A stretch of DNA of 64,000 nucleotides from Arthrobacter zhangbolii (GCF_022869865.1 NZ_CP094984.1:2232001-2296000); one strand, 5' to 3'; positions 19,297 through 28,656 are shown, counted from the stretch's first letter. Notes: generated by a model from the letters alone, not told the origin. Numbers and translations are program-made.

Positions 19297-20332
19297 GTGC
19301 CTTGGAGGTCTCCCCTGCCCCCGGGAAGCCCGGGAAGTCAGGGTTAGGCGTGATGACGGGAAGTTCCCGGGTCTCGTGCCCGTCAGCCGAAAGCTCGGTG
19401 ATGGACAGGTTCATGGGTTCACCCAGCCGGCGCAGCAGGTCAATAGTGGCGCCGGCGTCCGGCGTGTGCACGTGCACCCGCCAGCGGTAGCCGTCCTCCA
19501 CGGGGCTGACGGCGCTCATGATCACTGAGTCCCCCATCTCGTCCAGCTGAAGCCGCAGGGTGGCGGCATCCAGCGGGCTGAGGTTGATGGTGCACATCAC
19601 TTCCACGCCTTCCATGCGGGGCATGTGCGCGTGGATGTGCGGGGCCTGGACGTCGTAGCCGTGCAGCCCGTCCAGGAGTTCCTCCTGCAGCTCCTCTCCC
19701 AGTGCCGCCGCGCGCAGGGCATCCAGGATGAGCAGGAAGCCGACGCCGCCGGCATCCACTACCCGTGCTTCGGTCAGCGCATCGAGCTGGTTTTCGGTAT
19801 CCACGACGGCGGCCAGCGCGGCATCCATCATGGCGCGCAGGGTCAGGGCCAGCCCTGCGTTGCTGTCATCTCCGGTGATCGCGGCTTCACTGTCCGAGGC
19901 GGCGTGTGCGGCTGCCTCAAGGACCGAAAGCATGGTGCCCGGAACCGGGTCGCTGAGAACGGACCAGGACCGCAGCTGGGCACGCTGCAGGGCGGCGCCC
20001 AGCAGCGGTGCGGAGAGCCGGACGGCGCCGGCGAGGGGCTCGGCCATGGAGGTGAGGAAAACGGAGAAGAGGGTGCCCGAGTTTCCGCGGGCGGATTCCA
20101 TCGCGGCGCGGCCTGCCAGGCCCAGGAGTTCACCGATGTCAGCGGTGTCGGCCTCGGCCGCCGCTTCCGTAGCCGCACACAGGGTCAGGTACAGGTTGGT
20201 ACCGGTATCGCCGTCGGCCACCGGGAAGATGTTGATGGCATTGAGGCGGTCGCTGTGGTTGCCCAGGGACACCTCTGCGTTGCTCAACCATCGCTTCAGC
20301 GCTTGCGCGTTGGCGGTGATCTTAGTCTGCAA
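19286..20332 (-). CDS. DAK2-domain protein (FakA-like, short form)
   Basis: 348 residues, TTG start with CAGGAA upstream. The N-terminal DAK2 phosphatase/kinase domain has NIFPVADGDTGTNLYLTL, the metal/ATP motif of DhaL and fatty-acid kinase FakA, and later ARGNSGT and GGVGF. The protein is shorter than FakA (about 550), with only a partial C-terminal region. Fatty acid kinase activity is possible but not certain. The position next to recG is usual in actinobacteria; the usual neighbours rpmB and thiL are not beside it here. Confidence 0.85.
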   Translation of the reverse strand: MQTKITANAQALKRWLSNAEVSLGNHSDRLNAINIFPVADGDTGTNLYLTLCAATEAAAEADTADIGELLGLAGRAAMESARGNSGTLFSVFLTSMAEPLAGAVRLSAPLLGAALQRAQLRSWSVLSDPVPGTMLSVLEAAAHAASDSEAAITGDDSNAGLALTLRAMMDAALAAVVDTENQLDALTEARVVDAGGVGFLLILDALRAAALGEELQEELLDGLHGYDVQAPHIHAHMPRMEGVEVMCTINLSPLDAATLRLQLDEMGDSVIMSAVSPVEDGYRWRVHVHTPDAGATIDLLRRLGEPMNLSITELSADGHETRELPVITPNPDFPGFPGAGETSKAHGL

Positions 20333-20497
20333 AGTAATCCCGATTCCTGCTTATGGGGCTCATCTGGGCCATCCCGTCCGGTTCCCGCCGTCCTTGCCGC
20401 TAACCGTTTATGTCATTAGGAAGCCTACCGCAGGGCACTGACAGACGCCGATAACGATTTGCCGCCGGTTCGGGAGGGAATGTGGAATGGTTGACCC

Positions 20498-20782
20498 ATG
20501 CCCCAGAAGCACTATCCGGACATTGCCGCTGCCCGGCACATGCGCGATCCCTATGCGGAGACCGGCCCTAGGAGTTCGCAGGACCGGGCTGCGGATGCTC
20601 CCGTCCGCCCCGGGGCACGCCCGAAAGGCTCCAGACGGAAGGACAAAGCGGCTCCGGTTGCGACGCCAAAACCTCCGCAAGATAAGTCGTACCGTCGCAA
20701 ACGATTCATTGCGCTCCTGATCAGTACAGCAGTTTGTATTTCAGTGCCGGCACTGATTGTGCTGCTAGTGCTCTTTGGCTAA
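20498..20782 (+). CDS. Small basic single-pass membrane protein
   Basis: 94 residues. A basic, proline-rich cytoplasmic N-terminus (about 1-68, many Arg/Lys) is followed by one hydrophobic helix (FIALLISTAVCISVPALIVL) at the C-terminus. The ATG has no strong ribosome site. It is divergent from the DAK2 gene and is the first plus-strand gene before the glycopolymer locus. No family recognised; the charge and hydrophobicity pattern supports a real gene. Confidence 0.6.
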   Translation: MPQKHYPDIAAARHMRDPYAETGPRSSQDRAADAPVRPGARPKGSRRKDKAAPVATPKPPQDKSYRRKRFIALLISTAVCISVPALIVLLVLFG

Positions 20783-20911
20783 AAAAAACCTCGCGAAGCT
20801 CTTGGGTGCCTAGCGGCGCGACTACGGATTAGCACCAAAACACAGTTCCGTGATGCCGTCCGCTAGACTGACGACGAATATTAGCCAGGGGAAAGTGTTC
20901 GTGGGGAAATT

Positions 20912-22027
20912 ATGCCGGTAGTTATGCCTATTTACGGGACCCGGCCCGAAGCCATCAAGATGGCCCCGATCATCGCCGAGCTTCGAGCATCCGACACTTT
21001 GACCTGCTTCGTTACCGTCACCGGCCAGCACCGTTCCATGCTGGACCAGGTCAACACCCTTTTTGGTATTAGCCCGGACCATGACCTCAACATTTTTGAA
21101 CCAGGACAGTCCCTTAACGACATCCTCGTGCGGACGATCAGCGGCCTGGACAAGCTTTTTGCGGTGAACCGTCCCGATGTGGTTCTCGTGCAGGGCGATA
21201 CCACCACGTCCACGGCTGCAGCACTGGCTGCCTTCAACTGCGGAATCCCTGTGGTTCACGTTGAAGCCGGCCTCCGCAGCGGAAACCCGCTGTCTCCTTT
21301 CCCCGAAGAAGGCAACCGGAAGATCACCTCCCAGATAGCGAGTCTGCATCTAGCGCCAACGGAAACCAGCCGGGCGAACCTGCTGGCCGAAAACATTAAC
21401 CCGGAAATCATTGTTGTCACGGGCAATACGGTTATTGATGCCCTGCTGGCCACCGTTCGGAAACAAGTTCCCTTCGCTGATCCGGGTCTTGAGACCTTGG
21501 CATCCTCCGGCCGGCGAATCCTGCTGGTCACAACCCACCGGCGCGAGAACCAGGGCGACGCCATGACCGGCATAGGCCGTGCGCTTGCCCGTATAGCTGC
21601 TGCCGAGCCCGACCTGACGATAGTCTTTCCTGCCCACGCTAACCCGGCTGTCCGCGACGCGGTGCTACCCCCGTTGGAAGGCCTGCCGAACGTGCTGGTT
21701 ACCGAGCCGCTCGAATACGGCGAATTCACCCGGCTGCTCTCGCTGGCCCACATCGTGCTAAGCGATTCCGGTGGTGTGCAGGAAGAGGCCCCGAGTCTGG
21801 GTACCCCGGTCCTGGTGATGCGGGACAACACCGAGCGGCCGGAGGCTGTAGAGGCCGGCGTGGTGAAGCTTATTGGGACGGATGAGGACCGGATTGTGAC
21901 CGAGGTGGACAGTCTGCTGCATAACGCTGACTCATACAGGTCCATGTCCGAACCTATGAACCCTTACGGCGACGGGACAGCGGCTGCGCAGAGCGTGGCA
22001 GCATTTCTACGTTTGATAGCCGGATAG
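20912..22027 (+). CDS. wecB: UDP-N-acetylglucosamine 2-epimerase (non-hydrolysing)
   Basis: 371 residues, ATG preceded by GGGGAAA. Interconverts UDP-GlcNAc and UDP-ManNAc. Conserved blocks: YGTRPEAIKMAPI at the start, GDTTS, HVEAGLRSGN, FPEEGNRKITSQIA, GNTVIDALL, HRREN and SDSGGVQEEAPSLG. It supplies the substrate of the WecC-type dehydrogenase at 38414-39700, although the two genes are 16 kb apart on opposite strands. GC content is lower than in the flanking housekeeping genes. Confidence 0.95.
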   Translation: MPVVMPIYGTRPEAIKMAPIIAELRASDTLTCFVTVTGQHRSMLDQVNTLFGISPDHDLNIFEPGQSLNDILVRTISGLDKLFAVNRPDVVLVQGDTTTSTAAALAAFNCGIPVVHVEAGLRSGNPLSPFPEEGNRKITSQIASLHLAPTETSRANLLAENINPEIIVVTGNTVIDALLATVRKQVPFADPGLETLASSGRRILLVTTHRRENQGDAMTGIGRALARIAAAEPDLTIVFPAHANPAVRDAVLPPLEGLPNVLVTEPLEYGEFTRLLSLAHIVLSDSGGVQEEAPSLGTPVLVMRDNTERPEAVEAGVVKLIGTDEDRIVTEVDSLLHNADSYRSMSEPMNPYGDGTAAAQSVAAFLRLIAG

Positions 22028-22073
22028 TCTGGCATCAATATCTCATGAAGGTTAAACAAAAGGAAACTCACAC

Positions 22074-22196
22074 TTGACAGTATCCACCGCTCTTTGGAAA
22101 ACCGCAGAAACAAGGTCTTTGTTGAACGGAAGCTCTATTGAAATTCTCGTTCTGCCTACCCAAGATATTGATGAGGACGTCGAAATAAGAGCATGA
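22074..22196 (+). CDS. Possible 40-residue coupled peptide
   Basis: A TTG 9 bases after AAGGAA opens a 40-codon frame (MTVSTALWKTAETRS, ending DEDVEIRA) whose TGA overlaps the ATG of the next gene (ATGA). The next gene has no good ribosome site of its own, so this short frame may act through translational coupling as a leader. It is acidic at the end and has no recognisable domain. It could instead be a chance frame or the remnant of an older N-terminus. Confidence 0.4.
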   Translation: MTVSTALWKTAETRSLLNGSSIEILVLPTQDIDEDVEIRA

Positions 22197-23287
22197 ACTC
22201 CTCGGACACTCTGATATGCAACCTCGAAGCGCCCGTCCATGAAATTTTGATTCAGCTAAAGCATAAGAAGTATCCTTTTATTGAGCTGATGGATGAAGCA
22301 AATGCCCTCGCCGGACGAACCATACTAGCCGCGGCACATAAAGATCCCGGCATAAAGGAGCTGATTGTAAAACTCGCTCGGGAAGGGTATTACGTATACA
22401 AACAAGCAGACGAAGCGGTACGATTTGTGTACGAATACCATATAGATAAATTGTGGCACAGTATAAAAAATGGAGACTTTCAGGTATCGGATGAAGGCGT
22501 CGTCTACAAACTGCATAAACCCACCGTAAGTGGACGGGCGCGGAATCTTGTTGTTGTCTTCTCCTCGATAAGCGCCGATATTTTCGGTACAGGACTGTCC
22601 AGGTACTTCACGCAAAACTTTAAGTCTATACAAAAATATCTACCGGGCGACACAGCAGTTCTTCGCGTTGCGGATATAGGCGGAGTTGTTGGCTCGTTTT
22701 ACCTCGATACCGTTTTTGTCCCGCAGAACACTAAGAGGATTAATGGCCTAATCGAGACCGTCCGAACTGATCTCGATCTGAAGAAAACCTCGGTGATTAC
22801 CTACGGAGCGTCAAAGGGTGCAACCGGAGCGTTAGCCCATGCCCTTATCGGCGATTACAGGTGTGTTTGCGTCGAGCCGGTGATTAACGATCATTATTAT
22901 GAAACTAAATTCGGAGATACTCACTTTACTGCCGATGGTCTTTTCGCAGAGAAGAAAGAGGATACTTTCTCCCGGATGCTGGAGCAACACAAAAGAGATA
23001 CGCTTTCCCGTCCCGGGATACCGAACGTCAACTTTGTCGTCGTTTACTCCGCTCAATCACCACAGTCGCCTTACATCAGGGAAATCCTCGGTTCTCGTAT
23101 AGCGGCGGACACCAGCCTTATCGACTTCCGCCACCCGTCAATATCTGACCACCCGGATGTCAGTCCACAATCACTAAACTTGATATCCATGTATTTAAAT
23201 ATGATGTGCTATGGCTATCCAGCCAGCAGCTCCGGACATTTTGCACTTGAATGCTACCCGCAGCAGCTGGAACAAACAGGATCCTAG
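22193..23287 (+). CDS. Alpha/beta-hydrolase-like capsule protein (XcbB/CpsF- or Asp2-like)
   Basis: 364 residues, no signal peptide or membrane helix. The centre reads like an alpha/beta hydrolase: VVVFSSISADIF strand, then a nucleophile elbow TYGASKGATGA near residue 205, and His-containing segments near the end (RHPSISDH, SGHFALE). The pattern resembles XcbB/CpsF capsule proteins and the accessory-secretion O-acetyltransferase Asp2. I infer a cytoplasmic enzyme that modifies the polymer, possibly an acyltransferase. AT-richer codon use than neighbours points to horizontal origin. Family placement is from memory and moderate. Confidence 0.55.
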   Translation: MNSSDTLICNLEAPVHEILIQLKHKKYPFIELMDEANALAGRTILAAAHKDPGIKELIVKLAREGYYVYKQADEAVRFVYEYHIDKLWHSIKNGDFQVSDEGVVYKLHKPTVSGRARNLVVVFSSISADIFGTGLSRYFTQNFKSIQKYLPGDTAVLRVADIGGVVGSFYLDTVFVPQNTKRINGLIETVRTDLDLKKTSVITYGASKGATGALAHALIGDYRCVCVEPVINDHYYETKFGDTHFTADGLFAEKKEDTFSRMLEQHKRDTLSRPGIPNVNFVVVYSAQSPQSPYIREILGSRIAADTSLIDFRHPSISDHPDVSPQSLNLISMYLNMMCYGYPASSSGHFALECYPQQLEQTGS

Positions 23288-23365
23288 AGAATCCGCTAAG
23301 CCTGGAGACGGCTGGCCGGAACAACATGCTATCTTTGCAAAAATTACTACCTATAAGGAGCCCCT

Positions 23366-24262
23366 ATGGATAGGGAAATACTGACCGCGCTAGAAAGCCA
23401 GCAACGGATACTGCAGGAGCAGAATAAAAACCTTTCTGCAATCCGAGCAAGTCTTGGTGAGCAGAATAGGATGCTGGAAGTCCTAGGCCGAATCGGAATG
23501 CGCGACGTCTTGGTGGAAGTTCGAGCAGTTATCCAGGACCGCCAGATGAGCATGCTGGAAACAATGCAGCAGATTGAGTCTGGTAGGTCCATTGCCCGAT
23601 GGGGTGACGGTGAGCTCAAATTGATGATGCAACCGGAATTTCAGCTCATGTTTCAACAGTCGTCACCGGCTCTCGCTCGGGACCTCCAAAACATGCTTTT
23701 TGACCACGACATGAATTCGGATCGATTGATTTTGGCCCTTCCGACTGTCTTTACAACCCGCCTTTGGATGGGTATATGGGCGGAAAACTGGCATGTTATG
23801 GGTCCGCTTTTAAAGGCTTCGCGTGCAAAATGGGGCAACACGCACGTAAGCAGGCCCGTATTCTTCGAGCGGCATGGAAAAGATGCAGTTGCTGCATGGA
23901 GGCGAGTATGGGATGGAAAGCGGGTGTGTATCATTTCGGGAAGGGGTTCTCGTTTCGAACTGATACCGGAACTGTTCGATAACGTTGCTCATGTGAGCCA
24001 TATATATTCCGAGCCCACAAACGCCTATGCACACCTTGAAACGATTAAGGCAGATGTGAAGGACGTCATGCCGGAAACAGACGTTTTTCTTATCGCCCTT
24101 GGTCCGACGGGTTCAGTACTTGCGGGTTATCTGTCATCGGAGGCTGGCGGTGAGTGCCATGCGGTCGATATAGGACATCTTTCGGCGAGTTATTCGAATG
24201 TTTTCCACAAGACCGCCAACCCAGAACAACTGCCCATTGTATCTGCGTCCCGGTCCAATTAG
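23366..24262 (+). CDS. GT-D-fold glycosyltransferase (DUF1792-like) with N-terminal coiled coil
   Basis: 298 residues, ATG after AAGGAG. Residues 1-75 are rich in Gln/Glu/Leu heptads and likely form a coiled coil. Then comes SGRSIARWGDGELKLMM, matching the RxGDGE motif of GT-D (DUF1792) enzymes, known from glycosylation of streptococcal serine-rich adhesins. Later blocks: WGNTHVSRPVFF, VCIISGRGSRFELIPELF and DVFLIALGPTGSVLAGYL, the usual GT-D order. Donor and acceptor are unknown. Low-GC codon use like the previous gene. Last gene of the plus-strand arm. Confidence 0.8.
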   Translation: MDREILTALESQQRILQEQNKNLSAIRASLGEQNRMLEVLGRIGMRDVLVEVRAVIQDRQMSMLETMQQIESGRSIARWGDGELKLMMQPEFQLMFQQSSPALARDLQNMLFDHDMNSDRLILALPTVFTTRLWMGIWAENWHVMGPLLKASRAKWGNTHVSRPVFFERHGKDAVAAWRRVWDGKRVCIISGRGSRFELIPELFDNVAHVSHIYSEPTNAYAHLETIKADVKDVMPETDVFLIALGPTGSVLAGYLSSEAGGECHAVDIGHLSASYSNVFHKTANPEQLPIVSASRSN

Positions 24263-24909
24263 GCCTTCTGTTTTATCGGCAATTTGTCCAGCAAGATGTG
24301 AGACTGCGTTTCTGCAGGCCTATGCTGGTCTTAGGGGACCGTTTAGATAGGGAATATGCTGTGAGGGGTCTGATCTCGGTACTGTGCCGGCTCAGGCCCC
24401 TCAATCTTGTCGACAAGCACTTCGCATTGGGCCACCCCATCCTCGATTACAGTCTGGCCGTGGTAGAAGGCCCTGGAGGCCAATGCTGATATATGCCATC
24501 GAATCCAGAATAAGTGTTCAGGAATGACTAGTCCCGATGAAGAAGCCACTGCCCGTCGTCGGGTCAGCGGGCACCAGCCGAGATACTCTCAAACAGCTTG
24601 CGGCCACGTTTAGAATCGCTCGCATCAACCGGGTAGTCGGGACTTTCCAATCCGAGAAGAACCCACTAGACAGGACCCAACGCGCATTACCGGTTTCGTC
24701 GTGAATCGGATTCAGGTTTGGTAATGCAGCCCCTTTTCTGCTACGCCCGTTGCTGTGGGCGCAAACCAACCGTGAGCGGTTGTAGAGGAAAAGCATCCCA
24801 CTGGAGAGTGGGTATGGCCTAAGCGACTAGTAATTACCTGTGTTCGGGCCCAGGGGTGCCCAGCCCTAAATACTGGAGTGCTAGCGGCCACATCAAAGCC
24901 GGATCAAGT
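24263..24909. other. 647-base convergent spacer without a confident gene
   Basis: Lies between the ends of the plus-strand arm and the long minus-strand operon. Two short minus-strand frames (24343-24549, 68 codons; 24518-24796, 92 codons) have no recognisable domain or ribosome site. The 3' part of the first, with segments such as AFYHGQTVIEDGVAQCEVL, reads like coding sequence and may be a gene relic. An imperfect inverted repeat GAGGGGTCTGA...TCAGGCCCCTC spans 24363-24402, and AGTCCCGA near 24530 is repeated inverted near 24636. No transposase signature or IS end was recognised. Confidence 0.5.
24797..24812 (-). terminator. Possible terminator of the minus-strand glycopolymer operon
   Basis: CCCACT-loop-AGTGGG, a perfect 6-bp stem with a 4-base loop, followed on the minus strand by ATGCTTTTCC. 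It is about 100 bases after the stop of the last operon gene. The stem is short, so the call is tentative. Confidence 0.4.
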
Positions 24910-27900
24910 CTATAGTGCAATACGAGCGAACTTGTCCAATGCCTCCTTCTGATAGGCCTCATAATTAAACGCTTCTCGGGGCACATCACCCCGGAAGAAA
25001 CGATGGAATCCGCGGGTCAATCCATCCACCGAGTTCTCGACAAGAAGCCCATAGCCGCCCTCGAGTACGCTTCGTGGCCCGACGACGTCCGTGGAAATGA
25101 CTGGCCTGTCCAGAATCAAGGCTTCTAAGACCACGAGTCCTTGCCCCTCGTAGTCAGAGGAGAACACAAAGCAGTCCGCATTCTTCAGGATCGCGAAGGG
25201 GTTCATACGGCGGCCTGCCAGTAGAACCTTCTCCTGCAGTCTGAGCCGGTCTATCAGCTGTTGTAGTTCTTCGTGAAGGGGGCCATCACCAAGGATCGCC
25301 AACTTTGCGCCGGGATAGTCTTTAACAATGTCGGCAAAGGCATGGATTAGCTTTGCGTGTCCTTTTTCGGGTGAGAGGCGACCCAAAGTCACAAAAAGGC
25401 TATCTCCCTCATTGACCCACGCGGCTATATCCGCGTCCAAGGGTTCCTCGGCCATCCGGAGAGTCTCTTCTGGGTTCACCAGGTTGTTGCAGAAGGTAAA
25501 CGCGTTCTTGTCTAGGCCAAACTCGTCGGATAACCGGAGTGCGTTTTCTTCTCCCACGCTTTGCGTTACTGATATCAGGGAATCAAAGTTCTGGAAAAGC
25601 CTAAAGTTCGCCTCCAAGTATTCAAAGCGGCTCTTCCATTCTCTGTACATATCATTGTGTAGATACACTGACTTCTTCGCACGCTCAATCGGTGCGTTGC
25701 CTAAGAGAGCCGTCCAGAATCGAGCATACCCCTCAAAACAAATCACTGAGTCGAAGACAGCTGCGCCGAATACACGACGAAATTCCCTAGCAAAAGCCCT
25801 GTTAATAATCTCCCACATTTCGACAGTACTGACGTTGTGCTGTGTGTTCATCTTATCGATAACCCAGCGTTCTTCTGGTGTAAGGACATGACTTCCTACG
25901 CGAGCCAATACTCTGATATGGGAAGGGTTCTGCGCAAACTTCTCAAGGCGCTCAGGCTTCGATGCCAAGGCGTCTGGATCCACCACAACGTAAACATTGT
26001 TCTCTTCTTGATCGATGTGGGAAACCAAATTCAGATAACTGGTAGTAATTCCGTTCGGCAGGAAAGACCCTTGGAACATCAAGACCTTGCGTTTTCCGTC
26101 TTGGTGGTTGGGTACAAGGCACTCCTCACTTCCGAAGAAGAAGAACTCCAAGACGCGTATGGATGCCTGCCCATCCTCGCGAGGACAAAACTCAAGTTCT
26201 TTCTGAACGTCCTCGTCGGTCCTGGATGGTAGATGGGATGACGAAACGGCGTCATTCACTGCCCCAATCACCGCGCCCAGGTCACGGCATACCGTTCCCG
26301 GCATGGTGGTGATATCGAAATAAAGACCCCTCTCGCGCTCATAAGACTCTAGGTCGTAGGTGTAATAAATGATCGGGCGCCCAGTCGGAATAAAATCAAA
26401 AAAGATGCTGGAATAGTCGGTAATCAATACATCTACAATGGCCAAGAGGTCATTGGTATCTACCGTCGCCGGGACACTGTGCATGTCAAACAATGCACCC
26501 TTCGCCCTGTCGCTCGTCATGGTGTGTCCCCTATAAAGGAAGTGCCAATCACCCGCCCCAAGTGCTTCAAGGTCTTGCAGAAGCCGGTCGCTATCGAGAC
26601 TTCTGTCGGCCAACGAACCCCGCCACGTCGGGGCGTATAGAACCACTTTCTTTCCTAAAGGTATGCCTAGCCTGTCACGCAGGTCCCGGCGCGACTCATC
26701 AGTGGCGTTAAGGATGGCATCCACCCGTGGATATCCAGTGACAGCTAGCTTGCCGTTGAACAATCCAGCAACGTCGTACTTATCGATTAAACAGTCTGCA
26801 GTGAACTGGTTTGGGGCGATGATATGAGTTGCATGGAGGAAGTTGCGCGCCGCATTCTTGTGGTCCATGAGGCCGCTCTTGATGTCGCGACCCAACGTCT
26901 TTATGGGGGTACCGTGCCAAGTGTTCAGGTAGCACTGCTCTTCTCTGCGTATGAAATACGGCGGGAAGGTATTATCGTTGATCAGGTATTTCACTGATGC
27001 GAGGTAGCGCAGGTAAAGATCGCTGTCTCTCGGTGCGAAGATAACGTCGCGACGGCCAGCGAGTTCCTCCGGAATATTCTTCTCGCTATTGAGCACCCAA
27101 ACGTGTTTAAAACCTGAGAACCGTGGATCGTCGATAGCGGCGCGGAATAAGTGCAATGGATTGCCAGCGACTGTTGCCCCGTGACCGCTCTCATAAAGAA
27201 TAGTATGGTCCTGGATGCTGAGAGTCTCCATGTATTCGGTGTAGAACATCGCCTGCTTCTGCGTCTTGTTCTTCATATATTGGGTTGTGTCGACGGCATG
27301 GGGACGTTTAAACTGCCGAATCTCGGCGAAGGCAGAGGCGGCTTCTTCGTGTCGTCCTCCCAACATGTACATACGCCCGACCCTAAAGAACAAGTCTGCG
27401 TCATAGTTTGAACTGCGCTCCGCCGCAGCGGCATAAGCATCGGCGGCCGCGATATTGCACCCCAGCGCTTCTGCCCTGACTCCAAACTGTTTCAGATTCT
27501 GTGCTGACTGCGTCGACTCAACAATTTCAATATCTCGTGCGAGAACCTGTTCGAGATAGGAATCTCCAAGGCCGCTCGAGGCCGATGAAGCTGGGTCATC
27601 CTCCCTGGACAGGTAATAAGCAATCGAAGCCTCTTTGTATTTCCCTTGCTGCCGCAAAACATGGCCGAGACGGTACTTCCAGTACCGACTACCTGGAAGT
27701 ACACTGCTTAGGGAACGAGAATAGTTCTCCTCCGCTTTCCTCAGGTCGCCCATCCGCTCATAAGAGAGTCCCAAGCGCCAATACAGGCGTTCAGATGCGG
27801 GGTTGACCTTGAGGCCCGCTTGGAAAGCGTCAACTGCGCCTTTCCAGTCGTACGTCTTCTGGCGTGCCAAGCCGAGCCGGTAGTACACCTCTGTCGTGTC

Positions 27901-28656
27901 TCTACCAGAACTCAGGGTTTTTTCATAGCTCAAAGCCGCGAGGGGCCATTGGCCTCTTGCTTCGAAAAATGCGCCTATGCCGACCTCGCGTGCGCTAAAG
28001 CGTGCGTCCAGGGAAACGGCTGTTTTATAGGCACTCTCAGAGGAACTCTCGTCACCTGCTAATTGCCACGCCCAGCCCTCTTTGAAATGATACTTAGCTT
28101 CCTCAGGGCGGATCCGTGCACATCTTGCATAGGCATCAGCAGCTTGGGCATATCTGCCCATCTTGAAGTGCGCGTCCCCTAAACGTTCAGCCCAACCAGG
28201 ATCAGCACTATGGGACGCCAGACCTGCTTCCAGTATCTCAGCTACTTGCCAAGTGGGCCCCTTGCCTTTCAGCGCCATATCAAGACGGGACTTCGAAATA
28301 TGCCCTTCACAAGTCTCGATGCGATGAAGCCAGGCCGTCTGTGTCGGGTCAATCTCCAACGCGCGGCGGTAGTAGCGGATCGCTTCAGCGAAATGATTTT
28401 GCCGTTCTAGCACAAATCCCACGCGGTAATGCCAAGCAGCATTTTCCGGTTGAAGAGCTACAGCTCGTGCTAGGAGTGGCTTCGCCTCATCCAGTCTATT
28501 CAATCGAAAGTAGGCGTGCCCCAACCGGAACAATACCTTCGGATTCTCATTCTCGCCTCCGCGAAGGAGGCGTTCATAAGCCACGGCCGCTGCTTGCCAA
28601 TCATTCTTTTTCTCTAAATTCCGTGCATGCGCGTATATTGCCTGCCAACCCAGCAT
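24910..28656 (-). CDS. Three-module protein: TPR repeats, TagF-like polyol-phosphotransferase, GT4
   Basis: 1,248 residues from the ATG at 28656, which follows AAGGGGAAG; an upstream TTG would add 5. Residues 1 to about 450 are TPR repeats (units such as KVLFRLGHAYFRLNRLDEA, YYRRALEIDP). Residues about 475-830 are CDP-glycerol glycerophosphotransferase-like: NTWHGTPIKTLGRD near 577, YAPTWR, LYRGH near 707, ITDYSSIFFDF near 748. Residues about 855-1248 are a GT4: FQGSFLPNGITTSYLNL, VTLGRLSPEKGHAKL near 1095, LGDGPLHEELQQL and DYEGQGLVVLEA near 1172. The two active sites suggest one chain that adds both a polyol phosphate and a sugar; the TPRs may dock other enzymes. Last gene of the operon. 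Confidence 0.85.
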   Translation of the reverse strand: MLGWQAIYAHARNLEKKNDWQAAAVAYERLLRGGENENPKVLFRLGHAYFRLNRLDEAKPLLARAVALQPENAAWHYRVGFVLERQNHFAEAIRYYRRALEIDPTQTAWLHRIETCEGHISKSRLDMALKGKGPTWQVAEILEAGLASHSADPGWAERLGDAHFKMGRYAQAADAYARCARIRPEEAKYHFKEGWAWQLAGDESSSESAYKTAVSLDARFSAREVGIGAFFEARGQWPLAALSYEKTLSSGRDTTEVYYRLGLARQKTYDWKGAVDAFQAGLKVNPASERLYWRLGLSYERMGDLRKAEENYSRSLSSVLPGSRYWKYRLGHVLRQQGKYKEASIAYYLSREDDPASSASSGLGDSYLEQVLARDIEIVESTQSAQNLKQFGVRAEALGCNIAAADAYAAAAERSSNYDADLFFRVGRMYMLGGRHEEAASAFAEIRQFKRPHAVDTTQYMKNKTQKQAMFYTEYMETLSIQDHTILYESGHGATVAGNPLHLFRAAIDDPRFSGFKHVWVLNSEKNIPEELAGRRDVIFAPRDSDLYLRYLASVKYLINDNTFPPYFIRREEQCYLNTWHGTPIKTLGRDIKSGLMDHKNAARNFLHATHIIAPNQFTADCLIDKYDVAGLFNGKLAVTGYPRVDAILNATDESRRDLRDRLGIPLGKKVVLYAPTWRGSLADRSLDSDRLLQDLEALGAGDWHFLYRGHTMTSDRAKGALFDMHSVPATVDTNDLLAIVDVLITDYSSIFFDFIPTGRPIIYYTYDLESYERERGLYFDITTMPGTVCRDLGAVIGAVNDAVSSSHLPSRTDEDVQKELEFCPREDGQASIRVLEFFFFGSEECLVPNHQDGKRKVLMFQGSFLPNGITTSYLNLVSHIDQEENNVYVVVDPDALASKPERLEKFAQNPSHIRVLARVGSHVLTPEERWVIDKMNTQHNVSTVEMWEIINRAFAREFRRVFGAAVFDSVICFEGYARFWTALLGNAPIERAKKSVYLHNDMYREWKSRFEYLEANFRLFQNFDSLISVTQSVGEENALRLSDEFGLDKNAFTFCNNLVNPEETLRMAEEPLDADIAAWVNEGDSLFVTLGRLSPEKGHAKLIHAFADIVKDYPGAKLAILGDGPLHEELQQLIDRLRLQEKVLLAGRRMNPFAILKNADCFVFSSDYEGQGLVVLEALILDRPVISTDVVGPRSVLEGGYGLLVENSVDGLTRGFHRFFRGDVPREAFNYEAYQKEALDKFARIAL

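Noticed and set aside
20783-20800. Run of eight A residues after the small membrane protein as a terminator
   Set aside because: No stem precedes it in the right orientation; A-run on the coding strand does not form a U-tract for this gene.
24518-24796. 92-codon minus-strand frame in the convergent spacer
   Set aside because: No ribosome site, no domain, and the terminator-like hairpin lies at its start.
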